A DNA stretch of 64,000 nt, from positions 520,655-584,654 of the forward strand of contig NZ_OCPC01000003.1 of NCBI RefSeq assembly GCF_900220985.1, read 5' to 3'. The translations under genes were made by a program, and so were the position numbers. This DNA comes from Parahoeflea halophila. Lineage in GTDB: Bacteria; Pseudomonadota; Alphaproteobacteria; Rhizobiales; Rhizobiaceae. The notes under the pieces were generated by a model. It did no database searches. It saw only the letters and a program-made list of their open reading frames with translations, and was not told the DNA's origin. This document shows, piece by piece, positions 10,023 through 19,764 of the stretch (the first letter of the stretch is position 1; every line of letters begins with the position of its first letter).

Positions 10023-11351
10023 TCACCTCTTCGGGTCTTGCACGGTCTGGACCGGATCAGGACCGCCGCCGCCGGGAGCCGGATCGGCAACATGCTGGGC
10101 GTAGCCATCGCCCTGCTCCTCGAGATACTTGCGATCGATTTCAGCGAGTTCCTGGCCGCGGAATACGGCCTCGAAGGCATGCAGACGCTTGTAGATCGAG
10201 ATCAGTTCGACAATCGTGGTCCATGAGTTGATCAGGAACTGGAACGAGTTCGACACCTGGCCGAAGGCCGTGAGGATCTGCTGCCAGATGCCCAATGTGA
10301 TCCTGCCCGTGACAATGGTCGGAACAAGCAGGATATGGACGTATATGTTGTCAGCCTGGAGATAGAAGCCGCGAGCGATGTTGAAATACATGTAGTGGAA
10401 ATAGAGCCGGAAATAGTTTCGCCGGACATTGTCAAAAAGCTCACGGGTGGTCGGCGGTTGGGCGCGCGATGGATCATCCTCGCCATAGACCAGTTCCTTG
10501 CGGTAGGCCGCCTCGACACGCTGGTTGCGAAACTCGAGCCCGGGTAGCTTGATGCCAACCAGTGCCAGCAAGCCGGTGCCGAACGCGGCCCAGAACAACA
10601 ACGCAATAAACAGGGCATGCGGAATTTCACCAACCAGCGGCAGTTCGGTGACGTATTGCGACAGTGACCACAGGATCGGCAAGAACGCCACCAGCGTCAT
10701 GATCGCATCGACAAAAGCCACACCGAGGCCTTCCATGATCGAGGCAAAGCGCATGGTGTCTTCCTGCACACGCTGCGAGGCCCCTTCGATGTTACGCACC
10801 CGCGGCCAGCGCTCCATGTAGAAATTGTTCATCGCCGTGCGCCAGCGAAACACATAGTGGCTGACGAAGAAGCGGGTGACGACGAAGACGACAGTCGAAA
10901 TGAAGGCGATCTGACAGAAGATGATGATGAGGTTGTAGAGATCGTCCTGCGAGACGGTGCCGTCACCGGTCAGCGCCTGCTGGAACTGGTCAAAGAACGG
11001 ACGGCGCCAATTGTTGAGCGCAACCGAAACCTGCACGCCGAAATAGGTGGTAAACAGAATGAAGGCTGAGCCGAGGATCGACCACCATTGCCATTTGTGC
11101 GGCGAGTAGAAGAACCAGAAGGCGGCGAAGGCCACCGACCAGACGATGTAGTAGACGTAAAACCAAAGAAAGGACGAGGTGTAGAAATAGCTCAGGCCGA
11201 CAATCGGCTCACCTTCCGGCTCGGGCAACGCAAAGCCAAGGGCCGCACCGATGCTGTCCCCTGCCCCGTACCATATGGCGATCGCCAAAGCCGTCCAGAT
11301 CAGGACCGAGGTGAAGAAGATTTTCGGCTTCGGGAAGAATGATTCAAACAC
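10023..11351 (-). CDS. bacA: BacA/SbmA peptide antibiotic transporter
   Basis: This 442-residue inner membrane protein belongs to the SbmA/BacA family, proton-driven importers of proline-rich and NCR-type antimicrobial peptides. In rhizobia BacA is needed for survival in legume nodules. Recognisable features are [19 protein letters not shown] at the start, the block [31 protein letters not shown], and the C-terminal segment [24 protein letters not shown]. About seven membrane segments are visible. The hydrophilic tail of about 35 residues is longer than in E. coli SbmA. Confidence 0.93.
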   Translation of the reverse strand: MFESFFPKPKIFFTSVLIWTALAIAIWYGAGDSIGAALGFALPEPEGEPIVGLSYFYTSSFLWFYVYYIVWSVAFAAFWFFYSPHKWQWWSILGSAFILFTTYFGVQVSVALNNWRRPFFDQFQQALTGDGTVSQDDLYNLIIIFCQIAFISTVVFVVTRFFVSHYVFRWRTAMNNFYMERWPRVRNIEGASQRVQEDTMRFASIMEGLGVAFVDAIMTLVAFLPILWSLSQYVTELPLVGEIPHALFIALLFWAAFGTGLLALVGIKLPGLEFRNQRVEAAYRKELVYGEDDPSRAQPPTTRELFDNVRRNYFRLYFHYMYFNIARGFYLQADNIYVHILLVPTIVTGRITLGIWQQILTAFGQVSNSFQFLINSWTTIVELISIYKRLHAFEAVFRGQELAEIDRKYLEEQGDGYAQHVADPAPGGGGPDPVQTVQDPKR

Positions 11352-11548
11352 GGGCGGGATCCTGGACTGTGCCCTGCAAGACAGGGCGTGATTCGTCGTG
11401 GTTTGCCGGACTACCTATGACACCATGCCACAGACGGCAATCCGGCCGGCCCTATGCTCACGTCAATGTGCTGAAACGATGGCCCAAACAAGCTCGATGG
11501 CCCAGTGTTGCTTTCCAATTGCGCCGAAAGCTTTTTGCCTGCCGGGTG

Positions 11549-12742
11549 TCACGCAGCCCTGGGCCGACAATAGATCAGCACGATGGCACCGGATGCAAGC
11601 AGGCCTGCAGCGGCTGCAAGACTTGCCCAGGTGTAACTTCCCGACCAGTCGGCAAGGTAACCGGCGACCACGGGACCCAGAATCTGACCGGTGCCAAAGG
11701 CAGCAGTCATCAGCGCCAGCGCACGGCGCGGGCTTTCATTGGCAAGTTGCCGGCCGAGCTGAAGGCCGAACGCGGTGACCATGATAAAGGTGCCGCCCAG
11801 AAGGATGCCGCCGATGACGGGACCCGCCGGCAACGGCACGAGAACACTGGCCGCCACGCCGATGGCTTCGACCAGGCAGCCCAGGGCAAAGACATTGGCG
11901 TGGCCGACCCGCCGTACCGCAGGCATCCAGTATGCCACCGAGGGCGCTGCGGCAATGCCGGTGGCAAGCCAGACGCCGGCCTCGAACAACGACGAGCCGC
12001 CGCCAACGCGGACGATGGCAACCAGAAAGGTTGCGGTGACGATGTAGCCGAAACCGAAGATGCCATAGGCGATGGTCAGCGCCGCCAGTGACGGGGTCCA
12101 GGCGAGCGGCGGTTCCTTCCTCGCAGGACCCGTGCGCACGATATCACGGGGCAGATAACGCATCACCACGGCCAAGCCGGCAAAGGCAAGGACGGCAGCC
12201 ATGATCCAGGCCGTACGCCAGCCGCTGTCGGCGAGGATGATCAGGCCGAACATGGCCGCCGAAATGGTTATGCCGGCGCCTACACCGCCGAAATGGCTGG
12301 ACTGGACCCAGGGCTTGCTGGCAGCCAGACCGTGCGACAGCACGATGGCCGAGGTGAAGACCATGACAAATGCGCTCGCCAGCCCCGCCAGAAACCGGAT
12401 GATGGCCAGAACCAAGACATTGCTGGAAACACCCATGGCCAGCAGAAGCAGCGCAGTCGCCACCAGGCCTGAAATCGCGACCTTGCGCTCGATGCCTTCC
12501 GCCCAGCCATAGGCCGCGAGAACGGCACCCAGCAGATAGCCGACATAGTTGGCCGATGCGATCCACCCGGCTTCCGCCGGTCCGAGCCCGAGGCCGGTCA
12601 TCATCGCCGGCAGCACCGGCGTGTAGAAGAATCGCCCCAGCCCCATGGCCACAGCCATGGCCAAGGCCCCGGTGATGGCGGTCATCAGGATCGTGCGGTC
12701 CTGTTGCGGTGAAGAACTTGAATAGTCAGCGGGTCGAGACAT
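11549..12742 (-). CDS. YbfB/YjiJ-family MFS transporter
   Basis: This 397-residue protein has about 12 membrane segments and an N-terminal block, ALAMAVAMGLGRFFYTPVLPAM, that is characteristic of the YbfB/YjiJ branch of the major facilitator superfamily. Substrates of this branch are not established. It stands alone on the minus strand and shares a 181-base divergent region with bdhA. Gene context gives no substrate clue. Confidence 0.85.
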   Translation of the reverse strand: MSRPADYSSSSPQQDRTILMTAITGALAMAVAMGLGRFFYTPVLPAMMTGLGLGPAEAGWIASANYVGYLLGAVLAAYGWAEGIERKVAISGLVATALLLLAMGVSSNVLVLAIIRFLAGLASAFVMVFTSAIVLSHGLAASKPWVQSSHFGGVGAGITISAAMFGLIILADSGWRTAWIMAAVLAFAGLAVVMRYLPRDIVRTGPARKEPPLAWTPSLAALTIAYGIFGFGYIVTATFLVAIVRVGGGSSLFEAGVWLATGIAAAPSVAYWMPAVRRVGHANVFALGCLVEAIGVAASVLVPLPAGPVIGGILLGGTFIMVTAFGLQLGRQLANESPRRALALMTAAFGTGQILGPVVAGYLADWSGSYTWASLAAAAGLLASGAIVLIYCRPRAA

Positions 12743-12888
12743 GAGCGAGGGGCTTGGCGGTGGGAACGATCGAATTCGCTTTCTCCATGAACCCGATCAA
12801 CCCGGGTGACAACCCGGAAGCCGCCATTGCTCCGCATTTTGCCGATAGGCTGACAAAACTGGACTGGAACTTTTCCGGTGATCGACTA

Positions 12889-12906
12889 TTGTGCGTTGCA
12901 GCAATT
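12889..12906. promoter_or_regulatory. Candidate PhaR-type operator before bdhA
   Basis: The sequence TTGTGCGTTGCAGCAATT contains the palindrome TGC-GTT-GCA, which fits the TGC-N3-GCA pattern of PhaR (AniA), the polyhydroxybutyrate-responsive repressor of alphaproteobacteria. It lies 17 bases before the bdhA start codon. The same nine bases occur before a small gene at 44.6 kb. The assignment is by pattern only. Confidence 0.45.
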
Positions 12907-12923
12907 CCAAAAAGGATCTCCTT

Positions 12924-13697
12924 ATGAAAACAGTGATCGTTACCGGCTCCACCAGCGGCATTGGCCTGGGAATAGCCGAGAGTTTCGCCACTGCAGGATA
13001 CAACGTGGTGCTCAACGGGCTGGGCGATGCGGCTGAAATCGAGACCACATGCGGGCGCCTGGCCGAATTGGGCGCAGGTGACGTGATTTTTCACGGCGCG
13101 AACATGCTCAAATCTGATGAGATCGCGGATCTGGTGGCCTCGACCGAGAAGCATTTCGGTTCTGTTGACGTCATCGTGCCCAATGCCGGAATCCAGCATG
13201 TCGAGAAGATCGAGGATTTCCCCATCGCCAAATGGGACGCGATCATCGCCATCAACATGAGCTCCGCTTTCCACCTGATCCGCGCCGCCATGCCCGGCAT
13301 GAAAAAGAACGGGTTCGGCCGGATCATTGCGATCGCTTCCGCGCATGGCCTGATCGCATCGCCGTTCAAGAGCGCCTATGTCACCGCCAAGCACGGGGTT
13401 GTCGGCCTGATCAAGACCGTGGCGCTGGAGGGCGCAGAATTCGGCATTACCGCCAATGCGATCTGCCCCGGCTATGTCGAGACGCCACTGGTCAGCGGCC
13501 AGATCGCCGACACCGCAAAGGCGCGCGGCATGAGCGAAGAAGCGGTAATCAGTGATGTTATCCTCAAGGCGCAACCGACCAAGCAGTTCGTGCAGGTAAG
13601 CCAGATTGCAGCGCTCGCCAATTATCTCGCCTCCGATCAGGCCGCCCAGATCACCGGTGCAGCCCTGCCGATGGACGGCGGCTGGACGGCGCAATGA
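12924..13697 (+). CDS. bdhA: 3-hydroxybutyrate dehydrogenase
   Basis: This 257-residue short-chain dehydrogenase oxidises D-3-hydroxybutyrate to acetoacetate with NAD, the step after polyhydroxybutyrate breakdown. It shows the Rossmann motif TGSTSGIG, NAGIQHV, and the catalytic YVTAK with the upstream serine in IASAHG. Length and C-terminus (LPMDGGWTAQ) match BdhA. The start at 12924 has AAGGATC upstream; the frame is open 11 codons further. It heads the bdhA-patatin-xdhABC run, overlapping the patatin gene by four bases. In Sinorhizobium meliloti bdhA is likewise cotranscribed with xdh genes. Confidence 0.93.
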   Translation: MKTVIVTGSTSGIGLGIAESFATAGYNVVLNGLGDAAEIETTCGRLAELGAGDVIFHGANMLKSDEIADLVASTEKHFGSVDVIVPNAGIQHVEKIEDFPIAKWDAIIAINMSSAFHLIRAAMPGMKKNGFGRIIAIASAHGLIASPFKSAYVTAKHGVVGLIKTVALEGAEFGITANAICPGYVETPLVSGQIADTAKARGMSEEAVISDVILKAQPTKQFVQVSQIAALANYLASDQAAQITGAALPMDGGWTAQ

Positions 13698-14803
13698 GCC
13701 CCCGGTCGGCGGGAGGGAACAAACCTAAAATGATCAACCTGGCGCTTCAGGGCGGCGGCTCGCACGGCGCGTTCGCCTGGGGCGTGCTCGACCGGCTGCT
13801 CGACGAAACCGACATCGGCTTCGAGGGGCTTTCAGGCACCAGCGCCGGGGCGGTCAACGCCGTCGTGCTTGCGCACGGCATGATGTCTGGCGGGCGCAAA
13901 GGCGCGCAGGAGGCGCTGGAAAATTTCTGGCGCAGAACAAGCCATGGCGGTTCGGTGTGGTCGCCGATGCACCATCTGCCGCAGATCGAGATTCCCGGCA
14001 TGGAAGTCTTCAATGCTGCAAGCTATGCAGTGCTCGATACGCTCACGCGCACATTCTCGCCCTATGAACTTAACCCGTTTGACGTCAATCCGCTCAGAGA
14101 CCTGCTGATGGATACCGTGGACTTCGATGGTCTGCGCGAGCACTGTGACATCAAGCTCTTCCTGAGCGCAACAAATGTGCGAAGCGGCCGGGTGCGGGTG
14201 TTCAAGACCGGCGAAGTCAGCGTCGACGTGGTGATGGCCTCGGCCTGCCTGCCATTTCTCTACAAGGCTGTCGAGATCGGCAACGAGCACTATTGGGACG
14301 GCGGTTACATGGGCAACCCGGTGCTGTTCCCGTTCTTCTACGAATGCGACAGCCGCGACGTGATGATCGTCCACATCAACCCGATGGAGCGTCATGACCT
14401 GCCGATGACGGCGCCGGAAATCCTTAACCGGATCAACGAAATTTCCTTCAACTCGTCGCTGATCGACGAGATGCGGGCGATCAATTTCGTCACCCGGCTG
14501 ATCGAAGAGGACTGGCTCAAGGAGGAGCACAAGGGTAAGCTCAAGCACATTCTGGTGCATTCGGTTCGCTCGGATGAAGCGCTTGCGAACCTTCCTGTCT
14601 CTTCCAAATTCGATGTGCGGTGGTCGTTCCTCACAGACCTTAGGGATCGCGGACGCGCAGAGGCGGAAAACTGGCTGAAAACCAACCGGGATGCGATCGG
14701 AAAGCGGTCTACAGCCGATCTTCAAAGCCAGTATCTTGGCCGGGCGGGCACGCACCCGCTGGACGGGGTCCCTGAGGATAATGCGATAAATGAGGGTAAT
14801 TGA
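13694..14803 (+). CDS. Patatin-like phospholipase with DUF3734-type tail
   Basis: This 369-residue protein is a patatin-fold lipase. The oxyanion motif GGGSHG (about residues 20-25), the nucleophile elbow GTSAG and the catalytic aspartate motif DGGYMGN are all present, so it should be active. The C-terminal third (EISFNSSLIDEMRAINFVTRLI) matches what I recall of DUF3734. Its start overlaps the bdhA stop (ATGA), so translation is probably coupled. That suggests a link to lipid or polyhydroxybutyrate turnover, but the substrate is unknown. Confidence 0.88.
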   Translation: MSPRSAGGNKPKMINLALQGGGSHGAFAWGVLDRLLDETDIGFEGLSGTSAGAVNAVVLAHGMMSGGRKGAQEALENFWRRTSHGGSVWSPMHHLPQIEIPGMEVFNAASYAVLDTLTRTFSPYELNPFDVNPLRDLLMDTVDFDGLREHCDIKLFLSATNVRSGRVRVFKTGEVSVDVVMASACLPFLYKAVEIGNEHYWDGGYMGNPVLFPFFYECDSRDVMIVHINPMERHDLPMTAPEILNRINEISFNSSLIDEMRAINFVTRLIEEDWLKEEHKGKLKHILVHSVRSDEALANLPVSSKFDVRWSFLTDLRDRGRAEAENWLKTNRDAIGKRSTADLQSQYLGRAGTHPLDGVPEDNAINEGN

Positions 14804-14902
14804 CCGGCTTTGCCTGAAACTGTCTTATCCTGCGGGCGGTCTTTCCCGTCGCGACCGGCTGGGATAAGTTTTGTCCAATTGGTTTAAAACTACAGAGGTG
14901 AC

Positions 14903-16387
14903 ATGACACAGTCGCATCGCAAGTCGATCCGCTTCCGGCTCAACGACCAGACGGTTGAATTGTCGAACATTGCTCCTGACCAGACGCTGCTTGACTGGCT
15001 GCGGCTGGACCGGCGGCTGACCGGCACAAAGGAAGGCTGTGCGGAAGGCGATTGCGGCGCCTGCACCGTTCTGGTCGGGCGGATCGACAGCGGATTGCTG
15101 ACCTATGAAACGGTCAATGCCTGCATCCGGCTGACGACCTCGCTCGACGCCACCCATGTGGTGACGGTGGAATATCTCAACCGCCCCGATGGCGCCTTGA
15201 GCGCCGTGCAGCAGGCGATGGTCGACAATCACGGCTCGCAGTGCGGCTTCTGCACACCAGGCATCGTGGCCTCGCTGCATGCGCTGTGGCTTGCGGAACC
15301 AAACCCGAGCGAAGCCGACATTGAACGTCAGTTGCAAGGCAATCTGTGCCGCTGCACCGGCTATGAGCCGATCGTCAAGGCGGCGGTTGATGCCGCAAAG
15401 ACCATTCCGTCTGCGGATAACGACCGGCTGGTGGCCGCATATGATGCCACCACCCAGGCGCTTCTGGAGTTTGCCGACGGTACAGGGGCGATCATCGAAC
15501 ATGACAGCGGCACGACATTCGTGCCCGCCAATGTGGATGACCTGGCGGAGATCTATGCGACGCATCCGGAGGCGACGATTGTTGCCGGATCGACCGATGT
15601 CGGCCTGTGGGTAACCAAGCACATGCGCGACATTTCCCCGGTGATCCATGTCGGCCATCTGGAGGAACTCAAGCAGATCAAGATCGACGAGACCGGCATC
15701 ATGCTGGGTGCCGGCGTCTCCTACACATCGGCGCGTGGCGCGCTGGTGTCGGTGTTTCCGCAGATGGCGGAACTGTGGGACCGGATCGGCGGCGAACAAG
15801 TGCGCAACATGGGGACCGTCGGCGGCAATATCGCCAATGGTTCACCGATCGGCGACACGCCGCCGCCGTTGATCGCGCTTGGTGCAACCGTGACCCTGCG
15901 CAAGGGAGAGACACGCCGCAGCATGCCGCTGGAGGAATTCTTCATCGATTACGGCAAACAGGACCGTCAGCCGGGCGAATTCGTCGAGAGCATCTTCGTA
16001 CCTCCGCTTGCGGAGGACGTGTTTTATGCCGTTTACAAGATTTCCAAGCGCCGCGACGAGGACATCTCGGCGCTGTGCGGCGCGTTCCATCTGGACACGG
16101 ATGCCGACGGTGTCGTCACCTCGGCGCGGATCGCCTTTGGCGGCATGGCCGGCACACCCAAGCGCGCACCCAGGACCGAAGCGGCGCTGATCGGGCAGCC
16201 CTGGTCATGGGAGACGGTGCAGGCGGCACGGGCGGTACTGGCTGAAGATTACCAGCCGCTGACAGACTGGCGGGCCAGCGCGGAGTACCGGATGCTGACG
16301 GCGCAGAACCTGCTGATCCGGTTCTTCCTGGAAACTTGCGGAGCGCCTGCCCGCATCGAACGCCACCCTGCACTGGCGGAGGTCTGA
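14903..16387 (+). CDS. xdhA: Xanthine dehydrogenase small subunit (2Fe-2S and FAD domains)
   Basis: XdhA carries electrons from the molybdenum site to NAD during hypoxanthine/xanthine oxidation. The 494-residue protein has the ferredoxin-like [2Fe-2S] site (Cys46, Cys51, Cys54, Cys74) and the second four-cysteine site (Cys114, Cys117, Cys149, Cys151). An FAD domain with VAGSTDVGLWV and GNIANGSPIGDTPP follows. A GAGGTG sequence precedes the ATG. The 99-base gap after the patatin gene contains inverted CTTATCC/GGATAAG arms and could hold a second promoter. Confidence 0.95.
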   Translation: MTQSHRKSIRFRLNDQTVELSNIAPDQTLLDWLRLDRRLTGTKEGCAEGDCGACTVLVGRIDSGLLTYETVNACIRLTTSLDATHVVTVEYLNRPDGALSAVQQAMVDNHGSQCGFCTPGIVASLHALWLAEPNPSEADIERQLQGNLCRCTGYEPIVKAAVDAAKTIPSADNDRLVAAYDATTQALLEFADGTGAIIEHDSGTTFVPANVDDLAEIYATHPEATIVAGSTDVGLWVTKHMRDISPVIHVGHLEELKQIKIDETGIMLGAGVSYTSARGALVSVFPQMAELWDRIGGEQVRNMGTVGGNIANGSPIGDTPPPLIALGATVTLRKGETRRSMPLEEFFIDYGKQDRQPGEFVESIFVPPLAEDVFYAVYKISKRRDEDISALCGAFHLDTDADGVVTSARIAFGGMAGTPKRAPRTEAALIGQPWSWETVQAARAVLAEDYQPLTDWRASAEYRMLTAQNLLIRFFLETCGAPARIERHPALAEV

Positions 16388-16389
16388 TC

Positions 16390-18774
16390 ATGGACGCAGC
16401 AACCCCACGCAGCCGGACCGAAATTACCGGCGGGGCCCACACGCCGCGCAAGCACGATTCCGCCCACAAGCACGTGACCGGCAGCGCCGACTACATTGAC
16501 GACATGGCCGAACCCGCCGGCACACTGCACGGCTATCTCGGTCTTGCCGAACGGGCGCATGCGCGGATTACCGCAATTGATCTGGATCCGGTCCGCGCCG
16601 CTAAGGGGGTGGTGGCAGTGCTTACGGCGGTTGATGTGCCGGGCAGCCTGGATATCTCTTCCAATGGCTCGGGCGACGAGCCGATGTTTGCGACCGAGAC
16701 CGCGCTGTTTCACGGCCAGCCGGTGTTTGCTGTAGTCGCCGAAACCCGGGAATTGGCCCGCCGCGCCGCCAAGAAGGCGGTGATCAGCTATGAAGACCTG
16801 CCGCATGTCACCGATGTGCGCGCCGCGATGGAAGCCGAGTATCCGCTGGTCACCGAGCCGCTGAAGCTTGAGCGCGGCGACATCGAGGCCGGTCTCGCCG
16901 CTGCTCCGCGTCGGCTCAAGGGTGAGATGCGAATTGGCGGGCAGGATCATTTCTATCTCGAAGGCCACATCGCCCTCGCCATTCCCGGCGAGGACGACGA
17001 GGTCACCGTCTGGTCCTCGACGCAGCACCCGAGCGAGGTGCAGCACATCGTGGCGCATGCGCTGGGCACGGTTTCGAACGCGGTGACCGTGCAGGTACGG
17101 CGGATGGGCGGCGGCTTCGGCGGCAAGGAAACCCAGTCGAACCTGTTTGCGGCCATTGCCGCGATTGCCGCCAAGAAGCTCAACCGCGCGGTCAAGATCA
17201 GGCCGGACCGCGACGACGACATGATCATCACCGGCAAGCGGCACGACTTCCTCGTGGAATACGATATCGGTTTTGACGACAACGGTGTTATCCATGCTGT
17301 GGACGCGAGCTTTGCGGCGCGCTGCGGGTTTTCCTCCGACCTGTCGGGACCGGTCACAGACCGGGCGCTGTTTCACGCCGACAACTGCTATTTCTACAAG
17401 GACGTGCGGCTGGTCTCCAAGCCGATGATGACCAACACGGTCTCCAACACCGCGTTCCGCGGTTTCGGCGGACCGCAAGGCATGCTCGGCGGCGAGCGGA
17501 TGATCGAGGAAATCGCCTATGCGCTGGGGCGTGACCCGCTGGAAATCCGCAAGGCCAATTTCTACGGCCAGGGGGATGATCCCGAAGGCCGCAACCTGAC
17601 GCCCTACCACCAGAAGGTAGAGGACAACATCATCGGCCGCATCGTCGAGGATCTGGAAGCCTCGTCAGACTATCAGGCGCGCCGGGCCGAAATCATCGAG
17701 TTCAATAGAAACAGCCCGGTGATCCGACGCGGCATCGCGCTGACCCCGGTCAAGTTCGGCATCTCGTTTACCGCCACCTGGTTCAACCAGGCCGGTGCGC
17801 TGGTGCATGTCTATCAGGACGGTTCGATCCATCTCAATCACGGCGGCACCGAGATGGGCCAGGGATTGAACACCAAGGTGGCGCAGGTGCTGGCCGAGGA
17901 GTTCCAGGTCGATCTCGATACCATCCGCATCACTGCGACGACCACTGGCAAGGTGCCCAACACCTCGGCGACCGCTGCGTCTTCCGGCACCGATCTCAAC
18001 GGCATGGCGGCGGCCAATGCGGCGCAACAAATCAAGACCCGGCTGGTGGCTTTCGCGTCCGAGAAGTTCAACATTCCCGAAGATCAGGTGGCGTTCGAGC
18101 CCAATCACGTGCGGGTCGGCAATGAATTGCTGCCGTTCGGTGACTTCATCAAGCTCGCCTACCAGGCACGAATTCAGCTTTCGGCCGCCGGCTTTTACAA
18201 GACACCGGACATTCACTGGAACCGCGCCACCGGCAAAGGACGGCCGTTCTACTACTACGCCTATGGCGCGGCGGTGTCGGAAGTCTCTATCGACACGCTG
18301 ACCGGTGAATACCAGGTCGACCGGGTCGACGTGCTGCATGACGCGGGCAAATCGCTCAATCCGGCGCTGGATATCGGCCAGATCGAAGGCGCTTTCGTGC
18401 AGGGCATGGGGTGGCTGACGACGGAAGAGCTGTGGTGGGACGACAAGGGCCGGCTTCGTACCCATGCGCCGTCAACCTACAAGATCCCGCTGGCCTCGGA
18501 CCGGCCCAAGATCTTCAACGTCAAGCTTGCAGAGTGGGCCGAAAACCGCGAACCGACCATCCGGCGCTCGAAGGCCGTGGGCGAGCCACCCTTCATGTTG
18601 CCTATCTCGGTGCTGGAAGCGCTCGGAATGGCCGTCGCTTCGATCGCCGACTACCAGGTTTCGCCGCGTCTTGACGCGCCGGCAACGCCCGAGCGGGTGC
18701 TGATGGCGGTGGAACGGCTCAAGGCCATGGTTTCGGAAACCGAGATTTCCGGAGAGGACGGGGCGGACGCCTGA
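16390..18774 (+). CDS. xdhB: Xanthine dehydrogenase molybdopterin-binding subunit
   Basis: This 794-residue subunit binds molybdopterin and oxidises hypoxanthine and xanthine to urate. Family motifs include QDHFYLEG, MGGGFGGKETQ, the TAFRGFGGPQG arginine motif, and the GEPPFMLPISV segment with the catalytic glutamate. The ATG at 16390 lies two bases after the xdhA stop. The frame runs further upstream inside xdhA, which I do not use. The gene ends by overlapping the xdhC start by one base. Confidence 0.95.
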   Translation: MDAATPRSRTEITGGAHTPRKHDSAHKHVTGSADYIDDMAEPAGTLHGYLGLAERAHARITAIDLDPVRAAKGVVAVLTAVDVPGSLDISSNGSGDEPMFATETALFHGQPVFAVVAETRELARRAAKKAVISYEDLPHVTDVRAAMEAEYPLVTEPLKLERGDIEAGLAAAPRRLKGEMRIGGQDHFYLEGHIALAIPGEDDEVTVWSSTQHPSEVQHIVAHALGTVSNAVTVQVRRMGGGFGGKETQSNLFAAIAAIAAKKLNRAVKIRPDRDDDMIITGKRHDFLVEYDIGFDDNGVIHAVDASFAARCGFSSDLSGPVTDRALFHADNCYFYKDVRLVSKPMMTNTVSNTAFRGFGGPQGMLGGERMIEEIAYALGRDPLEIRKANFYGQGDDPEGRNLTPYHQKVEDNIIGRIVEDLEASSDYQARRAEIIEFNRNSPVIRRGIALTPVKFGISFTATWFNQAGALVHVYQDGSIHLNHGGTEMGQGLNTKVAQVLAEEFQVDLDTIRITATTTGKVPNTSATAASSGTDLNGMAAANAAQQIKTRLVAFASEKFNIPEDQVAFEPNHVRVGNELLPFGDFIKLAYQARIQLSAAGFYKTPDIHWNRATGKGRPFYYYAYGAAVSEVSIDTLTGEYQVDRVDVLHDAGKSLNPALDIGQIEGAFVQGMGWLTTEELWWDDKGRLRTHAPSTYKIPLASDRPKIFNVKLAEWAENREPTIRRSKAVGEPPFMLPISVLEALGMAVASIADYQVSPRLDAPATPERVLMAVERLKAMVSETEISGEDGADA

Positions 18775-19604
18775 TGGCGCGGCTCGAAGCCTTCCGCAGC
18801 TTTGCAGCCAACGCCGCGCAGCACGGATTTGTGCTGGTCCGGGTTATCGAGGCCAAGGGCTCGACGCCGCGCAACACCGATGCCTGGATGCTGGTTTCCA
18901 CAACCTCGTCTTTCGGCACCATTGGCGGCGGCCGGCTGGAACTGGAAGCAATCGAGAAGGCGCGAGAGATTATTGCCGGAGCAAGCGCCGAACCCATGGC
19001 GCTGCCGCTGGGTCCGGCAATCGGGCAATGCTGCGGCGGCCATGTGACGCTGTCCTTCGAAGTCATCGCCCCGGCCCGTTTCGGCGAGATCGAGGCCATG
19101 GTGGCGGCCGAGGACGCCAGTGACCCCGAGGTCTGGCTGTTCGGCGGCGGTCATGTCGGCCGGGCGCTGACCAACACGCTGCTCTTGCTGCCGGTGAAGG
19201 TGCATGTTGTCGAAACGCGGGCCGACGAACTCGGTCTGACACCCGACGGCGCAGCGCGCCATCTGACGGCCCTTCCTGAAAGCCTGGTCCAGAAAATTGC
19301 GCCAGGCAGCGCGGCAATCGTTCTGACCCATGATCACGCGCTGGATTTCTTGATCGTTTCGGCAGCTCTCAAGCGTGATGATCTGGCCCAGACCGGCATG
19401 ATCGGATCGGACACCAAGCGGGCCACGTTCGAGCACCAATTCGTCCGAGAAGGCGGCGACAGGGCGCTGCTTGCAAAGCTCATCTGTCCGATCGGCCGAA
19501 AGATCGCCGACAAGCGGCCCGAGGTGATTGCGGCCACGGTGGCGGCGGACATTGTTGCCGCACTGGCCGAGTGGCAGGCCGCCAACCGTCAGGCGTTGTC
19601 CTGA
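18774..19604 (+). CDS. xdhC: Xanthine dehydrogenase accessory protein XdhC
   Basis: XdhC binds and sulfurates the molybdenum cofactor and delivers it to XdhB. The 276-residue protein has an N-terminal XdhC domain (VEAKGSTPRN-type start, TIGGGRLELEAIEKA, CCGGHV). A C-terminal Rossmann domain begins at LFGGGHVGRAL and includes the conserved MIGSDTKRA segment. Its ATG overlaps the xdhB TGA (TGATG), a sign of coupled translation. It is the last gene of the bdhA-to-xdhC run. Confidence 0.93.
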   Translation: MARLEAFRSFAANAAQHGFVLVRVIEAKGSTPRNTDAWMLVSTTSSFGTIGGGRLELEAIEKAREIIAGASAEPMALPLGPAIGQCCGGHVTLSFEVIAPARFGEIEAMVAAEDASDPEVWLFGGGHVGRALTNTLLLLPVKVHVVETRADELGLTPDGAARHLTALPESLVQKIAPGSAAIVLTHDHALDFLIVSAALKRDDLAQTGMIGSDTKRATFEHQFVREGGDRALLAKLICPIGRKIADKRPEVIAATVAADIVAALAEWQAANRQALS

Positions 19605-19764
19605 AGCACATGCTCTGACGCCCGCCCACCAGTGGCGATGGCTGCGGCATTGGTGTTGCCGCAGGTGAGGTTGTCAGCTTTGTCCACAAAACCTGAACTT
19701 ACCCGCACCCAGCCCGCATGATGCAAAGCATGCAAGCGGCAGCCGCCGCAGCCGCAGCATGTTT

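Noticed and set aside
14800..14831. Sigma-70 promoter between the patatin gene and xdhA
   Set aside because: TTGACC and TATCCT are present but separated by 20 bases, too far for a normal promoter.
16249..17610. 453-residue minus-strand frame antisense to xdhB
   Set aside because: It mirrors the third-position GC bias of xdhB and shows no domain.
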